From contig NZ_PJJO01000059.1 of the NCBI RefSeq assembly GCF_002929535.1, positions 186,001 to 250,000 of the forward strand: a DNA stretch of 64,000 bases. Direction: 5' to 3'. The position numbers and the translations under genes were made by a program. Below, in pieces: positions 25,911 to 34,495 of the stretch (within the stretch, counting starts at the first letter, position 1; every line of letters begins with the position of its first letter). Origin of the DNA: Cryobacterium sp. Y11 (GTDB taxonomy: Bacteria; Actinomycetota; Actinomycetes; Actinomycetales; Microbacteriaceae). Below the pieces are notes generated by a model that saw only the letters and a list, made by a program, of their open reading frames with translations, was not told the DNA's origin and made no database searches.

Positions 25911-27269
25911 ATGTCTATCGCACTTATCGCCTTTCTCGTGCTCATTGCGGCCTTTGCCATCGGCTCGTTCACCAAGATTAACGCCGGACTCATCGCGCTC
26001 GTGGCCGCCTTCTGCGTGGGTACACTCGTGGCCGGTCTACCGATCAAAGACGTGATTAGCGAGTTTCCGGCTGGCTTGTTCTTCATTCTTGTGGGCGCGA
26101 CGCTGCTCTTTGCTATCGTGCGCATCAATGGCACGATCGACCTGCTCGCGTACTGGGCCGAGCGCCTCGCGGGCGAGCGGAAACTGCTCGTGCCCGTGCT
26201 CATGTTCCTACTCACGGCCGTACTCGCTTCGGCGGGAGCGTTCACCCCGGCCGCCATCGCCATCGTAGCCCCGGTGGCGCTTGCCCTCGGTAGCCGCTTT
26301 GGAATCAGCACCCTGGCCATGGGCCTCGTGGTGGTGCAGGGCGCTAATGCCGGCGCTTTCTCACCGGTCAATCCGTTCGGCGTGCTTGCCAACGTGATGC
26401 TGGACGATGCCGGTGCCAGCGCCGACTCACTCAAGCTCTTCATCTACTGTTTCGTGTTCAACGCGCTTCTTGCCTTCATCGCTTATGCGGCAGCGCAGAA
26501 GATCATGGGAAAGCGTCTTCGTCGTGCGGCCGAGCTGCCGGGCGAAGTTGCCAGCGAGATCCTAAGGGGCGCCGACGTCACCGGTACCGCCTCCGGAACG
26601 CGAGCGAGGACATCCGTTCTCACCCGGCCGGTGAAGACTGTACCGGTGAAGACGGCACCAGTGAAGGTGGCCGTGACGCCGATCCGGGTGCTCACGCTCG
26701 CAGGGCTGGTGGTGCTGCTCGTGCTCACGACCGTGCTCGGTATCGATGTGGGAGTGGCGTCGTTCGTGATCGCCCTCGCGCTGATCGTAGTGAACTCGAG
26801 CGTACAGAAATCGGCCGTGGAGAGCATGCCATGGTCGGCCATCCTGCTGGTCACCGGGATCGTCACCTACGTCGGTATGCTCGAAGCCATCGGCGCGCTC
26901 GAGGAACTGCAGAACGGCATCGCCGGACTCGGCAATAGCTCGCTCGCGGCCCTCGTGACGAGCTACGTCGTGGCGATCGTCTCGGCGTTCGCGTCGACCA
27001 CGGGCACCCTAAGCGTGATCAGTCCGCTCGTCACGCCCATCGCCCTCGACCCTCTGCTCAGCCCCATCGGCGTGGTTACTGCAATCGCTATCAGTTCGTC
27101 CGTGGTGGATGTCAGCCCCATGTCCACGAGCGGTGCACTGCTCATGGCCAGCGCCCCGCCCAAGGACGAGCGGATGTTCTTTCGCGCGCTGCTAATCTGG
27201 GCCGTGGTCATGATCGCCGTTGTGCCTGTGCTCGTGTGGTTTTGTTTCGTGCACCTGGGTATTGGCTAA
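25911..27269 (+). CDS. Dicarboxylate carrier, MatC-like / SLC13-type permease
   Basis: The 452-residue membrane protein has about eleven to twelve spans. A polar insert at about 205-250 carries repeated PVKT units (RPVKTVPVKTAPVKV). The first 130 residues resemble the MatC N-terminal family of malonate/dicarboxylate carriers, with AGAFTPAAIAIVAPVALALG and NPFGVLANVML motifs; the C-terminal half has SSVVDVSPMSTSGAL. It lies 9 nt after the isomerase gene and probably imports the diacid that the isomerase uses. The substrate is inferred. Confidence 0.75.
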   Translation: MSIALIAFLVLIAAFAIGSFTKINAGLIALVAAFCVGTLVAGLPIKDVISEFPAGLFFILVGATLLFAIVRINGTIDLLAYWAERLAGERKLLVPVLMFLLTAVLASAGAFTPAAIAIVAPVALALGSRFGISTLAMGLVVVQGANAGAFSPVNPFGVLANVMLDDAGASADSLKLFIYCFVFNALLAFIAYAAAQKIMGKRLRRAAELPGEVASEILRGADVTGTASGTRARTSVLTRPVKTVPVKTAPVKVAVTPIRVLTLAGLVVLLVLTTVLGIDVGVASFVIALALIVVNSSVQKSAVESMPWSAILLVTGIVTYVGMLEAIGALEELQNGIAGLGNSSLAALVTSYVVAIVSAFASTTGTLSVISPLVTPIALDPLLSPIGVVTAIAISSSVVDVSPMSTSGALLMASAPPKDERMFFRALLIWAVVMIAVVPVLVWFCFVHLGIG

Positions 27270-27336
27270 GCCGTAATCCCTCTGAAACGTTTTCTCATCG
27301 CTGACGCCGTCGTTCTCGCATAATTTTGGCATGCCC

Positions 27337-27800
27337 ATCGCGGGGCATTCGTCGCCACGCTGGTATTCGGTGTGATCATGAGCGCCGGCTTGCCATTCGT
27401 CGGTAAGCTTGCCGATCGGGTAGGGTCGGCCCGAGTGATGTTCTGGGCCGCCACGGGAACGATCATGCTTGGCGTCCCCCTGTTCACACTGCTGAACCAG
27501 TCGCCCAATCTTCCGACCATGATCGGCATCGAGCTGGTTCTCGGCGTGCTGGCCACGGCGTACTTCGCGCCGATGCCAGCGATCATGTCGGCCATGTTTC
27601 CCGTGCAGATCCGCACGACGGGGCTGTCGCTCGGTTACAACATCGGTGTGACGGTGTTCGGTGGATTCGCACCGTTCATTGTCACGTTCCTGATCGGCAC
27701 GACTGGTTCGCTGCTCGTGCGGGGGTACTACCTCGTGGCGGTCGCGGCACTGTCCCTCTGCAGCATCGTGGTGTCGCGGCGGGTGTTCCAGCAGCGGTAG
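27337..27800 (+). pseudogene. Truncated MFS transporter (metabolite:H+ symporter type), C-terminal third only
   Basis: An open frame from about 27337 encodes roughly 150 residues beginning GAFVATLVFGVIMSAGLPFVGKLADRVG and including APMPAIMSAMFPVQIRTTGLSLGYNIGVTVFGG, the second-half signature of ProP/ShiA-type MHS carriers of about 430 residues. The first seven or so membrane spans are missing, and 27270-27336 shows no start signal. It is read as a deletion remnant next to the dicarboxylate operon. Confidence 0.75.
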
Positions 27801-27903
27801 TTGGAGGCTGGTCCGGTTGCGCCCGAAAACTCGAACTCCACGTGAAAACCCCCTCTCCCGTCGCGCCTGTTGGCGACAACGTTCGGCCTGCTGAACTATG
27901 CCC

Positions 27904-27909
27904 TAAACT
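27904..27909 (+). promoter_or_regulatory. -10 box of leaderless pyrE transcript
   Basis: TAAACT lies 7 nt before the GTG start of pyrE and there is no Shine-Dalgarno, the pattern of an actinobacterial leaderless promoter. Confidence 0.5.
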
Positions 27910-27916
27910 GGCGAGC

Positions 27917-28465
27917 GTGACTGATACGCGGCAGAAACTCATCGATTTCATCTCGGCCGAGGCCGTTTTTCACGGGGATTTCGTTCTCACCAGCGGCAAG
28001 AAGGCCACGTACTACGTGGACCTGCGCCGGGTGAGCCTCGACCACCGGGTCGCCCCGCTGATCGGGCAGGTCATGCTCGATCTCATCAACGACGTACCCG
28101 ATGTGGTCGCCGTCGGCGGCATGACCATGGGCGCTGACCCGATCGCCGCGGCTGTCATGCACCAGGGCGCTGCCCGTGGGGCGAACTACGACGCGTTCGT
28201 CGTGCGCAAGGAACCTAAGGACCACGGCCGGGGACGTCAGGTTGAGGGGCCAGACCTCGCGGGTAAACGCGTGATCGTGCTCGAAGACACCTCGACTACT
28301 GGGGGGTCGCCCCTCGCAGCCATCGAGGCCCTGCTCAAGGTGGGCGCCGAGATTGCCGGCGTCGCCGTCGTGGTCGACCGCAACACCGGTGCCCGCGAAG
28401 TGATCGAGGCCGCAGGTTACCCGTACTTTGCAGCGATTTCCCTTGAGGATCTGGGTCTGAACTAG
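27917..28465 (+). CDS. pyrE: Orotate phosphoribosyltransferase
   Basis: The 182-residue enzyme has FHGDFVLTSGKKATYYVDLRRV (orotate site), GGMTMGADPIAAAV, a flexible loop RKEPKDHGRGRQVEG and the PRPP-binding motif VIVLEDTSTTGGS. It makes OMP from orotate and PRPP in de novo pyrimidine synthesis. The start is GTG at 27917, giving the usual actinobacterial length of about 180 residues; the longer reading has no ribosome site. Its TAG stop overlaps the GTG of the next gene by one base. Confidence 0.93.
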   Translation: MTDTRQKLIDFISAEAVFHGDFVLTSGKKATYYVDLRRVSLDHRVAPLIGQVMLDLINDVPDVVAVGGMTMGADPIAAAVMHQGAARGANYDAFVVRKEPKDHGRGRQVEGPDLAGKRVIVLEDTSTTGGSPLAAIEALLKVGAEIAGVAVVVDRNTGAREVIEAAGYPYFAAISLEDLGLN

Positions 28466-29520
28466 TGGCACCACGCGATGACGAGCACGGTATCGGCTGG
28501 CTCGCGTCGCAACTTGGCCAGCCCGACGACGATGCCGTTGTCGGCGACGACAGTTCGGTTTTCGAGGCATCGGTCGCATCGTCGACCGTCGAACCGATCG
28601 TTGCCGCTGCGGTGCCGGTCGACCGCGTCGAACCCGCCGCGCCCGCTCCCTGGTGGACGACTCCCTTGTCTACACCGGTCTCGCCGGCGGCCAGCGCAGC
28701 CGCGTCAACCGACCCTGCGTCAACCGACCCTGCGTCAACCGACCCTGCGTCAACCGACCCCACGACGGCCGCTGCCGGCACCCCGCCCGCAGCCCCGAAT
28801 GCTGCACCCGTCAATCGCGAACGCGACGCCGCGACCACTGTCCTGCCCGCCGCGACGACTGTCCTGCCCGTTGCCCCGAACGTCGCTGCGCCGCGCCGCC
28901 ACCGCTCCCGGCGTAGCGCTCCCGGCGCTCGCCAGGCCGCCTTGATCTGGACGGCCGTCGGATTGCTCACCATCATCGTGCTCGTTGGCCTGTTCTACCT
29001 TGGTCAGCGGCTGGTCGCGAGCCCCGTTCCGGTGGCGGCACCGGCCGCATCCGCATCCGCTACCCCGACACCGACACCGACCCTCACGCCCACCGCCACG
29101 CCGACCCCGACCCCCGAGGTCACGGCGATGCAGCCGGCCGGCCCGCACGACTGGAACACCCTGTTCGGCGGGGAATGCCTCGAACCCTACGTCTCGCCGT
29201 GGGAGGAAGAGTTCACGGTCGTCGATTGCGCAGCCGGGCACACCGCCCAGCTCGTGTTCCGTGGCAATTTTGGCGGCGATGCGGCCACGGTGTTTCCGGG
29301 CGAGGCCGCACTGGCGGCGCAGATCAACCTGCTGTGCACGACGCCGGGAATTCTGGACCTCAGCGCGGCCGGCGCCTACCCGAACCTGCAGATGCAGGGC
29401 AGCTACCCGATCACCGAAGCGCAGTGGACCAACGAGCCGCGCAACTTCTATTGCTTCGTCAGCCGAGCCTCGGCCGAGCCGCTCAGCGCGAGCATCATGG
29501 GAGCCGGCCCCGGCGTCTGA
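28465..29520 (+). CDS. Single-span membrane protein with extracytoplasmic domain; septum-formation-like
   Basis: The 351-residue protein has a cytoplasmic Ala/Pro/Thr-rich region of about 145 residues containing four tandem ASTDP units and a basic stretch (PRRHRSRRSAPGARQ). One membrane span follows (AALIWTAVGLLTIIVLVGLFYLG, about 154-176), then a Thr/Pro linker and a C-terminal domain of about 130 residues with cysteines at GGECLEPY, VVDCAAGH, LLCTTPG and FYCFVS. The C-terminal domain resembles actinobacterial septum-formation family proteins. Function is not established. The GTG start overlaps the pyrE stop. Confidence 0.7.
   Translation: MAPRDDEHGIGWLASQLGQPDDDAVVGDDSSVFEASVASSTVEPIVAAAVPVDRVEPAAPAPWWTTPLSTPVSPAASAAASTDPASTDPASTDPASTDPTTAAAGTPPAAPNAAPVNRERDAATTVLPAATTVLPVAPNVAAPRRHRSRRSAPGARQAALIWTAVGLLTIIVLVGLFYLGQRLVASPVPVAAPAASASATPTPTPTLTPTATPTPTPEVTAMQPAGPHDWNTLFGGECLEPYVSPWEEEFTVVDCAAGHTAQLVFRGNFGGDAATVFPGEAALAAQINLLCTTPGILDLSAAGAYPNLQMQGSYPITEAQWTNEPRNFYCFVSRASAEPLSASIMGAGPGV
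28702..28761 (+). repeat. Four tandem 15-bp units encoding ASTDP
   Basis: GCGTCAACCGACCCT is repeated head to tail at 28702, 28717, 28732 and 28747 (the last unit differs in its final base). The units are in frame within the linker of the membrane protein, so copy-number slippage would change linker length without breaking the gene. Confidence 0.9.
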
Positions 29521-29606
29521 CGCGCCCCCGCGCGGCCGTCTCGGGACTGGCTGCGGTTTTCGCATGGCGATCTCTGGCAGGATCGATCAGCGGTGGGTGG
29601 GATCGC

Positions 29607-29755
29607 ATGTCGCGCGCCCGAATGCTGCCGGGCGAGCGGATGCTGTTGGCGCGGCTGGCAGGCCAGGCGCACCAGCAGCTCTTCGCCGCGCCACCATCGG
29701 AGCGTGCAGCTTTCGGCCGCGCGCGGTGGCACTCGAGGAGCTGCGTGCGGCGTGA
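29607..29755 (+). pseudogene. Possible small ORF with a one-base frameshift
   Basis: From ATG 29607 the frame encodes MSRARMLPGERMLLARLAGQ and continues AHQQLFAAPPSERAAFGR. It then only makes sense if one base is added near 29724, after which AVALEELRAA ends at a stop at 29753-29755. This looks like a short helical actinobacterial protein with a single-base deletion, or a sequencing error. I do not recognise the family. The rest of 29521-29795 shows nothing else. Confidence 0.3.
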
Positions 29756-29795
29756 TCGGCAGTGCGCGCGGCCAACTAATGGAACAGAGCGGTCG

Positions 29796-30596
29796 CTAGA
29801 TCGCGTCGCTTTCGATTAGCTCGGTCACCAGCAACTCGTGCACGCCAGCCACGACCTCGTCGGGCCTAAACGGGTACCGATTGATCTCGGCCTCATTGCT
29901 GATACCGGTCATCACGAGAATCGTGTGCAGTCCAGCCTCGATGCCGGCGACGATGTCGGTGTCCATGCGGTCGCCGATCATGCCGGTGTTCTCGGAGTGC
30001 GCGCCGATTTTGTTCATCGCCGAGCGAAACATCATCGGGTTGGGTTTGCCGACGACATAGGGTTCCATGCCGGTGGCCTTGGTGATGAGCGCCGCAATCG
30101 CCCCGGTCGCCGGCATCGGGCCGTCCTTGCTCGGCCCGGTCGCATCCGGATTGGTCGCGATGAACCGCGCCCCACCCAGAATCAGACGAATCGCCTTGGT
30201 GATCGCCTCGAACGAATAGTTGCGCGTCTCACCAACTACGACATAGTCGGGAGCCGTTTCGGTCATAATGAAGCCGGCCTCGTGCAGCGCGGTCGTGATT
30301 CCGGCCTCGCCGATCACGAATGCCGTGCCGCCAGGCATCTGCGACTTGAGAAAGTCTGCCGTAGCCAGAGCGGAGGTCCAGATGCGGTCCTCGGGCACAT
30401 TGAGCCCGCTGGCGCGCAGTCGGGCACTCAGATCGCGCGGTGTGAAAATGGAGTTATTGGTGAGCACCAGAAACGGCGTGCCCGAGTCCGTCCACTGCTG
30501 CAGTAGTTCGCAGGCTCCCGGAAGGGCCTCATTCTCGTGCACGAGCACACCGTCCATGTCGGTGAGCCAGCATTCGATTTCGTCGCGTCGTGCCAT
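29796..30596 (-). CDS. HAD-IIA family hydrolase (NagD-like phosphatase)
   Basis: The 266-residue protein has the HAD motifs: I, WLTDMDGVL (about 10-18); II, LVLTNNS; the C2 cap; and III/IV, KPNPMMFRSA...GDRMDTDIVAGIEAG. These place it with NagD/4-nitrophenylphosphatase-type enzymes that dephosphorylate sugar phosphates or nucleoside monophosphates. The start (30594-30596) follows GAGGGAGC; upstream reading is not conserved. It is a single gene with its own promoter region; the substrate cannot be told. Confidence 0.88.
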   Translation of the reverse strand: MARRDEIECWLTDMDGVLVHENEALPGACELLQQWTDSGTPFLVLTNNSIFTPRDLSARLRASGLNVPEDRIWTSALATADFLKSQMPGGTAFVIGEAGITTALHEAGFIMTETAPDYVVVGETRNYSFEAITKAIRLILGGARFIATNPDATGPSKDGPMPATGAIAALITKATGMEPYVVGKPNPMMFRSAMNKIGAHSENTGMIGDRMDTDIVAGIEAGLHTILVMTGISNEAEINRYPFRPDEVVAGVHELLVTELIESDAI

Positions 30597-30684
30597 CGGG
30601 CGCTCCCTCTCGTTGACTCCCAGCCTAGCTGCGCAACCTTTCCCCGCGGTTCGTCTAATTAAGCGGATGCCGCCGGCCCACAGA

Positions 30685-31329
30685 TCAGGCCGTGACCCAG
30701 ATCGACGCGGCAGCCGCGGGCGTGACCAGCCGGCTCTGGCCATCCGCGAGCCGGATGGTCAGCGGCGCCGTGAGGGTGAACTCGGTGCCGGGACCGATCA
30801 GATCAGCTGCGAGCTCGCGGAGCACGAGCGGGTCGCGGTCGCTGATGCGCAGCACGATTCCCGCATGCCCGACCGCAGCCTCCGCCAGCAGCACCGACGG
30901 CTCTCGCACGACGGAGCCGTCCGCGGCCGGAATGGGATCGCCGTGTGGATCGTGCGTTGGAAACCCGAGCCGGGCGTTGATCGCCTCGAGCAGACGATCA
31001 GAAATGGAGTGTTCGAGAATCTCGGCCTCATCGTGCACCTGATCCCAGTCGTAGCCCATCTCGCCCACCAGCCAGGATTCGATCAGGCGATGCCGGCGCA
31101 CGACGGCGGTCGCGCGCAGCCGGCCGGCATCCGTCAGCGCGAGCGGACCATAGGGAACGTGGGTGATGAGCCCGCTCGCGGCGAGCTTCTTCACCATTTC
31201 AGTCACGGAAGACGGCGCCACCCCCAGCCGCAGGGCGAGTGCCGACGGCGTGATCAGGTCGGTCTGCCATTCGGTGTGCGCGTAGATGGTCTTGAGGTAA
31301 TCCTCGCCTGCGCCAGTCGTATAGGTCAT
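30685..31329 (-). CDS. mntR: DtxR-family metal-dependent regulator, MntR-like
   Basis: The 214-residue protein has an N-terminal winged HTH (SALALRLGVAPSSVTEMVKKLAASGLI, about 28-54). The dimerisation/metal domain is RRHRLIESWLVGEMGYDWDQVHDEAEILEHSISDRLLEAI, with the His and Glu ligands of the family, and an FeoA/SH3-like C-terminus follows. It lies 20 nt downstream of the NRAMP transporter mntH in the same direction, so it is probably the manganese-sensing repressor of that operon. RBS AAAGCGA. Confidence 0.85.
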   Translation of the reverse strand: MTYTTGAGEDYLKTIYAHTEWQTDLITPSALALRLGVAPSSVTEMVKKLAASGLITHVPYGPLALTDAGRLRATAVVRRHRLIESWLVGEMGYDWDQVHDEAEILEHSISDRLLEAINARLGFPTHDPHGDPIPAADGSVVREPSVLLAEAAVGHAGIVLRISDRDPLVLRELAADLIGPGTEFTLTAPLTIRLADGQSRLVTPAAAASIWVTA

Positions 31330-31349
31330 ATCGCTTTAAGGGTAACCGC

Positions 31350-32621
31350 TCAGGCTCCGGTGAAAACGAGCACGAGCAGCACAACATTGAGCGCAACCAG
31401 GGCCAGGGCGCAGACAACTCCGGCGGCCGTCGTGAACCAGCGGTTGGTGAACGTACCGAGCAGCCCGCGCTGCGCGGTAAGCCAGACCAGCGGAATCAGC
31501 GCGAATGGAATGCCAAACGACAACACCACCTGGCTGAGCACGAGCGCCTGGGTTGGGTCGAATCCGACACCCAGAATGAGCAGCGCCGGAATCAGCGTGA
31601 CCAGTCTTCGCAGCAGCAGCGGAATGCGCACGTGCAGCAGGCCGTGCATGATCTCGGCCCCGGCATAGGCGCCGACCGAGGTTGAGGCGAGCCCCGACGC
31701 GAGCAGGCCGACGGCGAACAGCGTCGCGACGATCGGCCCGAGCGTGTCCTTCAACGCCGCGTAGGCCCCCTCGAGCGTGTCGGTTCCGTCCACGCCCTGC
31801 AAAGCGGATGCCGCGAGCAGCAAAATCGCCAGGTTCACCGTACCCGCGATCGCCATGGCAATTGTGACATCCCACTTCGTGGCCCAGAGGAGGCGCCGGG
31901 TCGCGACCACGCCCTGCCATTCCGGAAACCGGTCCCGGGTGAGAGACGAGTGCGCGTAAATGGCGTGTGGCATGATCGTGGCGCCGAGAATCGAGGCGGC
32001 GAGGAGTACCGAGTTGGAGCCCTCGAACCGGGGCACCATGCCGGAGAGCACGCCGCCGCCGTCGGGCGGCGAGGCGAACACCCCCGCCGTGAAGCCGACG
32101 ACAATGATGATCATGAGCGAAATGATGACGCGCTCGAAAATGCGCGGACCGCGCCGGGAGTGAACCATCAGCACGATCATCGAGATGGTGCCGGTGATCA
32201 GCCCGCCCCAGATGAGTGGAAGGTTGAACAAGAGGTTCAGGGCGACGGCCCCGCCAATGATCTCGGCCAGGTCGGTGGCCATGGCGACCAGCTCGGCCTG
32301 GATCCAGTACAGCCGACGAGCGGTGGGCCGTTTCATACGTACCCCGAGAATCTCGGGCAAGCTCGCCCCTGTCACGATGCCGAGCTTGGCCGAGAGATAT
32401 TGAATGAGCCAGGCCATGACGTTACCGGCGACAACCACCCAGACCAGCAGATAGCCGTAGCGGGCGCCCGCGGTCATATTGCTCGCGACATTGCCGGGGT
32501 CGAGGTAGGCGACCCCGGCAACCAGGGCGGGACCGAGCAACCAGAGCAATCGGGTGGAGGCGACCGTGGTGGGAGCCTGGGCGAGCACGCGATCATTAGC
32601 GGGAGCATCCGTTTTAGTCAT
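31350..32621 (-). CDS. mntH: NRAMP-family divalent metal transporter
   Basis: The 423-residue protein has eleven or so membrane spans and the NRAMP signatures AYLDPGNVASNMTAGA in span 1 (Asp and Asn metal ligands) and GATIMPHAIYAHSSL in span 6 (metal-binding Met). It is a proton-coupled Mn(II)/Fe(II) importer. It is co-transcribed with the DtxR-type regulator just downstream. The ATG is preceded at 6 nt by TATGGT, indicating a leaderless transcript. Confidence 0.92.
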   Translation of the reverse strand: MTKTDAPANDRVLAQAPTTVASTRLLWLLGPALVAGVAYLDPGNVASNMTAGARYGYLLVWVVVAGNVMAWLIQYLSAKLGIVTGASLPEILGVRMKRPTARRLYWIQAELVAMATDLAEIIGGAVALNLLFNLPLIWGGLITGTISMIVLMVHSRRGPRIFERVIISLMIIIVVGFTAGVFASPPDGGGVLSGMVPRFEGSNSVLLAASILGATIMPHAIYAHSSLTRDRFPEWQGVVATRRLLWATKWDVTIAMAIAGTVNLAILLLAASALQGVDGTDTLEGAYAALKDTLGPIVATLFAVGLLASGLASTSVGAYAGAEIMHGLLHVRIPLLLRRLVTLIPALLILGVGFDPTQALVLSQVVLSFGIPFALIPLVWLTAQRGLLGTFTNRWFTTAAGVVCALALVALNVVLLVLVFTGA

Positions 32622-32627
32622 GCCGAA

Positions 32628-32633
32628 ACCATA
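32628..32633 (-). promoter_or_regulatory. -10 box of leaderless mntH-mntR transcript
   Basis: TATGGT (minus strand) lies 6 nt before the mntH ATG, with TTTCGA 17 nt further upstream as a weak -35. The region between is AT-rich (TTGTCTAAACTG) and would suit a metal-regulator site, though no clear palindrome is seen. Confidence 0.5.
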
Positions 32634-32696
32634 ACGACAGTTTAGACAATTCGAAAGCCTGAAACGGAAAACTCATCCAGCCAATGTTCATTCGGG

Positions 32697-33082
32697 TTAT
32701 CCCGCACGCACACCGCTCTCAACCCGGTCGCCCAGATCGTTGTCGACGTTGCGCCAATAAGCGCATGCACGCAGAAGTACTGACGCGCTGACGTCCTTGA
32801 GAAGATGCCCGGCACTGTTGCTCACCTGGCGCGCGGGATCCCGCGGTCACCCATCAGCCACGTCACCTGATGCGCCGACTCGGGGGAGAGTGTCCAATAA
32901 TCCCACTGCATGTCATGGTCACGAAGATTGGTATCGGCGCGACGCTTTTGCGACCGGATGAAGTCCATGAACTTCAGCGGATCCCGCATGAAGAAGACCG
33001 GGGTGTTGTTGCCGACCATGTCGTCGTTGCCCTGCTCCGTGTAGAGCTTGATGGCAAAACCACCCGGATTACGCCAGGTATC
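32697..33082 (-). pseudogene. Decayed catalase gene (katA-like remnants)
   Basis: Two catalase pieces remain on the minus strand. About 33082 to 32822 encodes [34 protein letters not shown] and [24 protein letters not shown] before a stop, which is the conserved central catalase region. At about 32785 to 32697 another frame encodes AYWRNVDNDLGDRVESG and a stop, which fits a catalase C-terminal tail. The N-terminal heme-pocket His region and most of the second half are missing, so the gene is dead. Confidence 0.8.
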
Positions 33083-33347
33083 GGGGCTTCCCCGTTCCCC
33101 GGCTCAGGTGGAAAACCTGATCAGAAGGTCAGTGTGCTTCCGGCCAAGGTGGTGATCCAGAGTGCATGGTGTCCCTCAACCAGTAGCTCAATCCGACTCC
33201 CCGCGGGGGCGGCGTCAAGGGCACTTTGAAAACATCGCAAGTTTTTGGCCTCGGATATTTTCGAAGTCTCGGGTCGCCAGGAGCGGCCCGAGGCCGTGCA
33301 GCCCCCGAGCCGATGCGCAGCCACGATCCGCGCGTCGGCCCAGGGGA
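33083..33347. other. Unassigned stretch upstream of the TrmH-type gene
   Basis: No credible intact gene. A minus-strand frame ending at 33121 encodes a tail with SALDAAPAGSRIELLVEGHH that could be another gene remnant, but I do not recognise it. This and the catalase remnant make 32.7-33.3 kb a small decay zone. Confidence 0.4.
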
Positions 33348-33353
33348 TACGGT
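33348..33353 (+). promoter_or_regulatory. -10 box of leaderless TrmH-type gene
   Basis: TACGGT is followed by 6 nt and the GTG start at 33360, without a Shine-Dalgarno. Confidence 0.5.
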
Positions 33354-33359
33354 TAAGCA

Positions 33360-34022
33360 GTGAATGAACCAGTAGCAGACCGGCCAGCAATTGCGATGAC
33401 GCCCGAGAACCCCACCCCCGAGCGCTCAACCTACGGGGTCGGCCCATGGGCGGGGGAGTGGCCGAGCGAAGGCCGCTACGACGCCGAATTGCTCGAGAAC
33501 GGCGACACCCGCAATGTGATCGACCGCTACCGCTATTGGAACATGGCCGCGATCGTGGCCGATCTGGACGAGCACCGGCATCCGTTTCACGTAGCTATTG
33601 AGAACTGGCAGCACGACATGAACATCGGCTCGATCGTGCGCAGCGCTAATGCGTTCGGCGCCGACACCGTGCACATTATTGGCCGCCGCCGCTGGAATAA
33701 GCGCGGCGCCATGGTCACCGACCGCTACCAGCACGTGCTGCACCACCCGGATGTCGCCGCCTTCGTCGAGTGGTGCGAGGCCGAGTCGCTGCCGATTATC
33801 GCCATCGACAACGTGCCGGGCAGTGTCATTATCGAAACCTTCAGCTTTCCCGAGCGGTGCGTTTTGCTGTTCGGTCAGGAAGGCCCCGGCCTGTCGGAGG
33901 AGGCCATCGCCGCCGCCGATTCCATTGTCGAAATCAGTCAGTTCGGGTCGACCCGGTCGATCAACGCCTCGGCGGCTGCGGCCGTCACCATGCACGCGTG
34001 GGTGGTTCAGCACCGGTTCTGA
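33360..34022 (+). CDS. TrmH/SpoU-family RNA 2'-O-methyltransferase
   Basis: The 220-residue SPOUT methyltransferase has motif 1 NWQHDMNIGSIVRSANAFGADTVHIIGRRRWNKRGAM (conserved Asn and Arg), motif 2 CVLLFGQEGPGLSEEAI, and motif 3 ISQFGSTRSINASAAAAVTMHAW forming the trefoil-knot SAM site. It methylates ribose in tRNA or rRNA; the target is not clear. The N-terminal 60 residues are typical of actinobacterial members. Starts with GTG, apparently leaderless. Confidence 0.9.
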   Translation: MNEPVADRPAIAMTPENPTPERSTYGVGPWAGEWPSEGRYDAELLENGDTRNVIDRYRYWNMAAIVADLDEHRHPFHVAIENWQHDMNIGSIVRSANAFGADTVHIIGRRRWNKRGAMVTDRYQHVLHHPDVAAFVEWCEAESLPIIAIDNVPGSVIIETFSFPERCVLLFGQEGPGLSEEAIAAADSIVEISQFGSTRSINASAAAAVTMHAWVVQHRF

Positions 34023-34052
34023 ACTTTTCTGCACTCGGTGATGGTTTGGCGC

Positions 34053-34058
34053 TAGCGT
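34053..34058 (+). promoter_or_regulatory. -10 box of leaderless NTF2-like gene
   Basis: TAGCGT lies 6 nt before the ATG at 34065. Confidence 0.45.
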
Positions 34059-34064
34059 ACCGGT

Positions 34065-34433
34065 ATGACTGCGATCACTGACGATCTTCCGGCCCGACTC
34101 CTCCACGAAGAAAACGCCGGATGGGAGGCCATTTTGGACGGACAGGGCGGCGCGTACTACCAGCGCGAAATGACCGACGACGCGTTGATGATCGTGCCGG
34201 GCGGCGTGATCACTCGCGACCAGGTCACCGCCTACTTTGACCAGGCGGCTCCGTGGGAGAGCTACGGAATTCACGAGCCCGCCATCATCCGCCTCGGCGA
34301 GCACGCCGGCGTCGTTGTCTACAAGGCCATCGCCCGGCGCGGCGAGGTCGTGGCCGAGCTGAACATGTCCACGACGTATCTGTTCGTCAACGGCGGCTGG
34401 CGGGTTGCGGCACGGCAGCAAAGCCCCGCGTAG
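34065..34433 (+). CDS. NTF2-like (DUF4440/SnoaL-type) protein
   Basis: The 122-residue protein has the cone-like NTF2 fold pattern: an N-terminal helix (DLPARLLHEENAGWEAILDG), YYQREMTDDALMIVPGGVITRDQVTAYF, then beta strands ending STTYLFVNGGWRVAARQQS. Such proteins are small-molecule binders or enzymes of uncertain role. It stands alone between the methyltransferase and the DUF3151 gene. Confidence 0.7.
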   Translation: MTAITDDLPARLLHEENAGWEAILDGQGGAYYQREMTDDALMIVPGGVITRDQVTAYFDQAAPWESYGIHEPAIIRLGEHAGVVVYKAIARRGEVVAELNMSTTYLFVNGGWRVAARQQSPA

Positions 34434-34484
34434 CGGTTTAGAACGTCAGGGTCCGTCGCCGGGATGCGGGCCCTGCGGTCTTGG

Positions 34485-34490
34485 TAGGAT
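34485..34490 (+). promoter_or_regulatory. -10 box of leaderless DUF3151-purA transcript
   Basis: TAGGAT lies 5 nt before the GTG at 34496, supporting that start over the slightly longer reading frame. Confidence 0.5.
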
Positions 34491-34495
34491 TCAGT

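Noticed and set aside
33121..33447. Minus-strand frame of 108 codons overlapping the TrmH-type start
   Set aside because: Its N-terminal part lies opposite a conserved gene and the rest matches no family that I know; at most a remnant.
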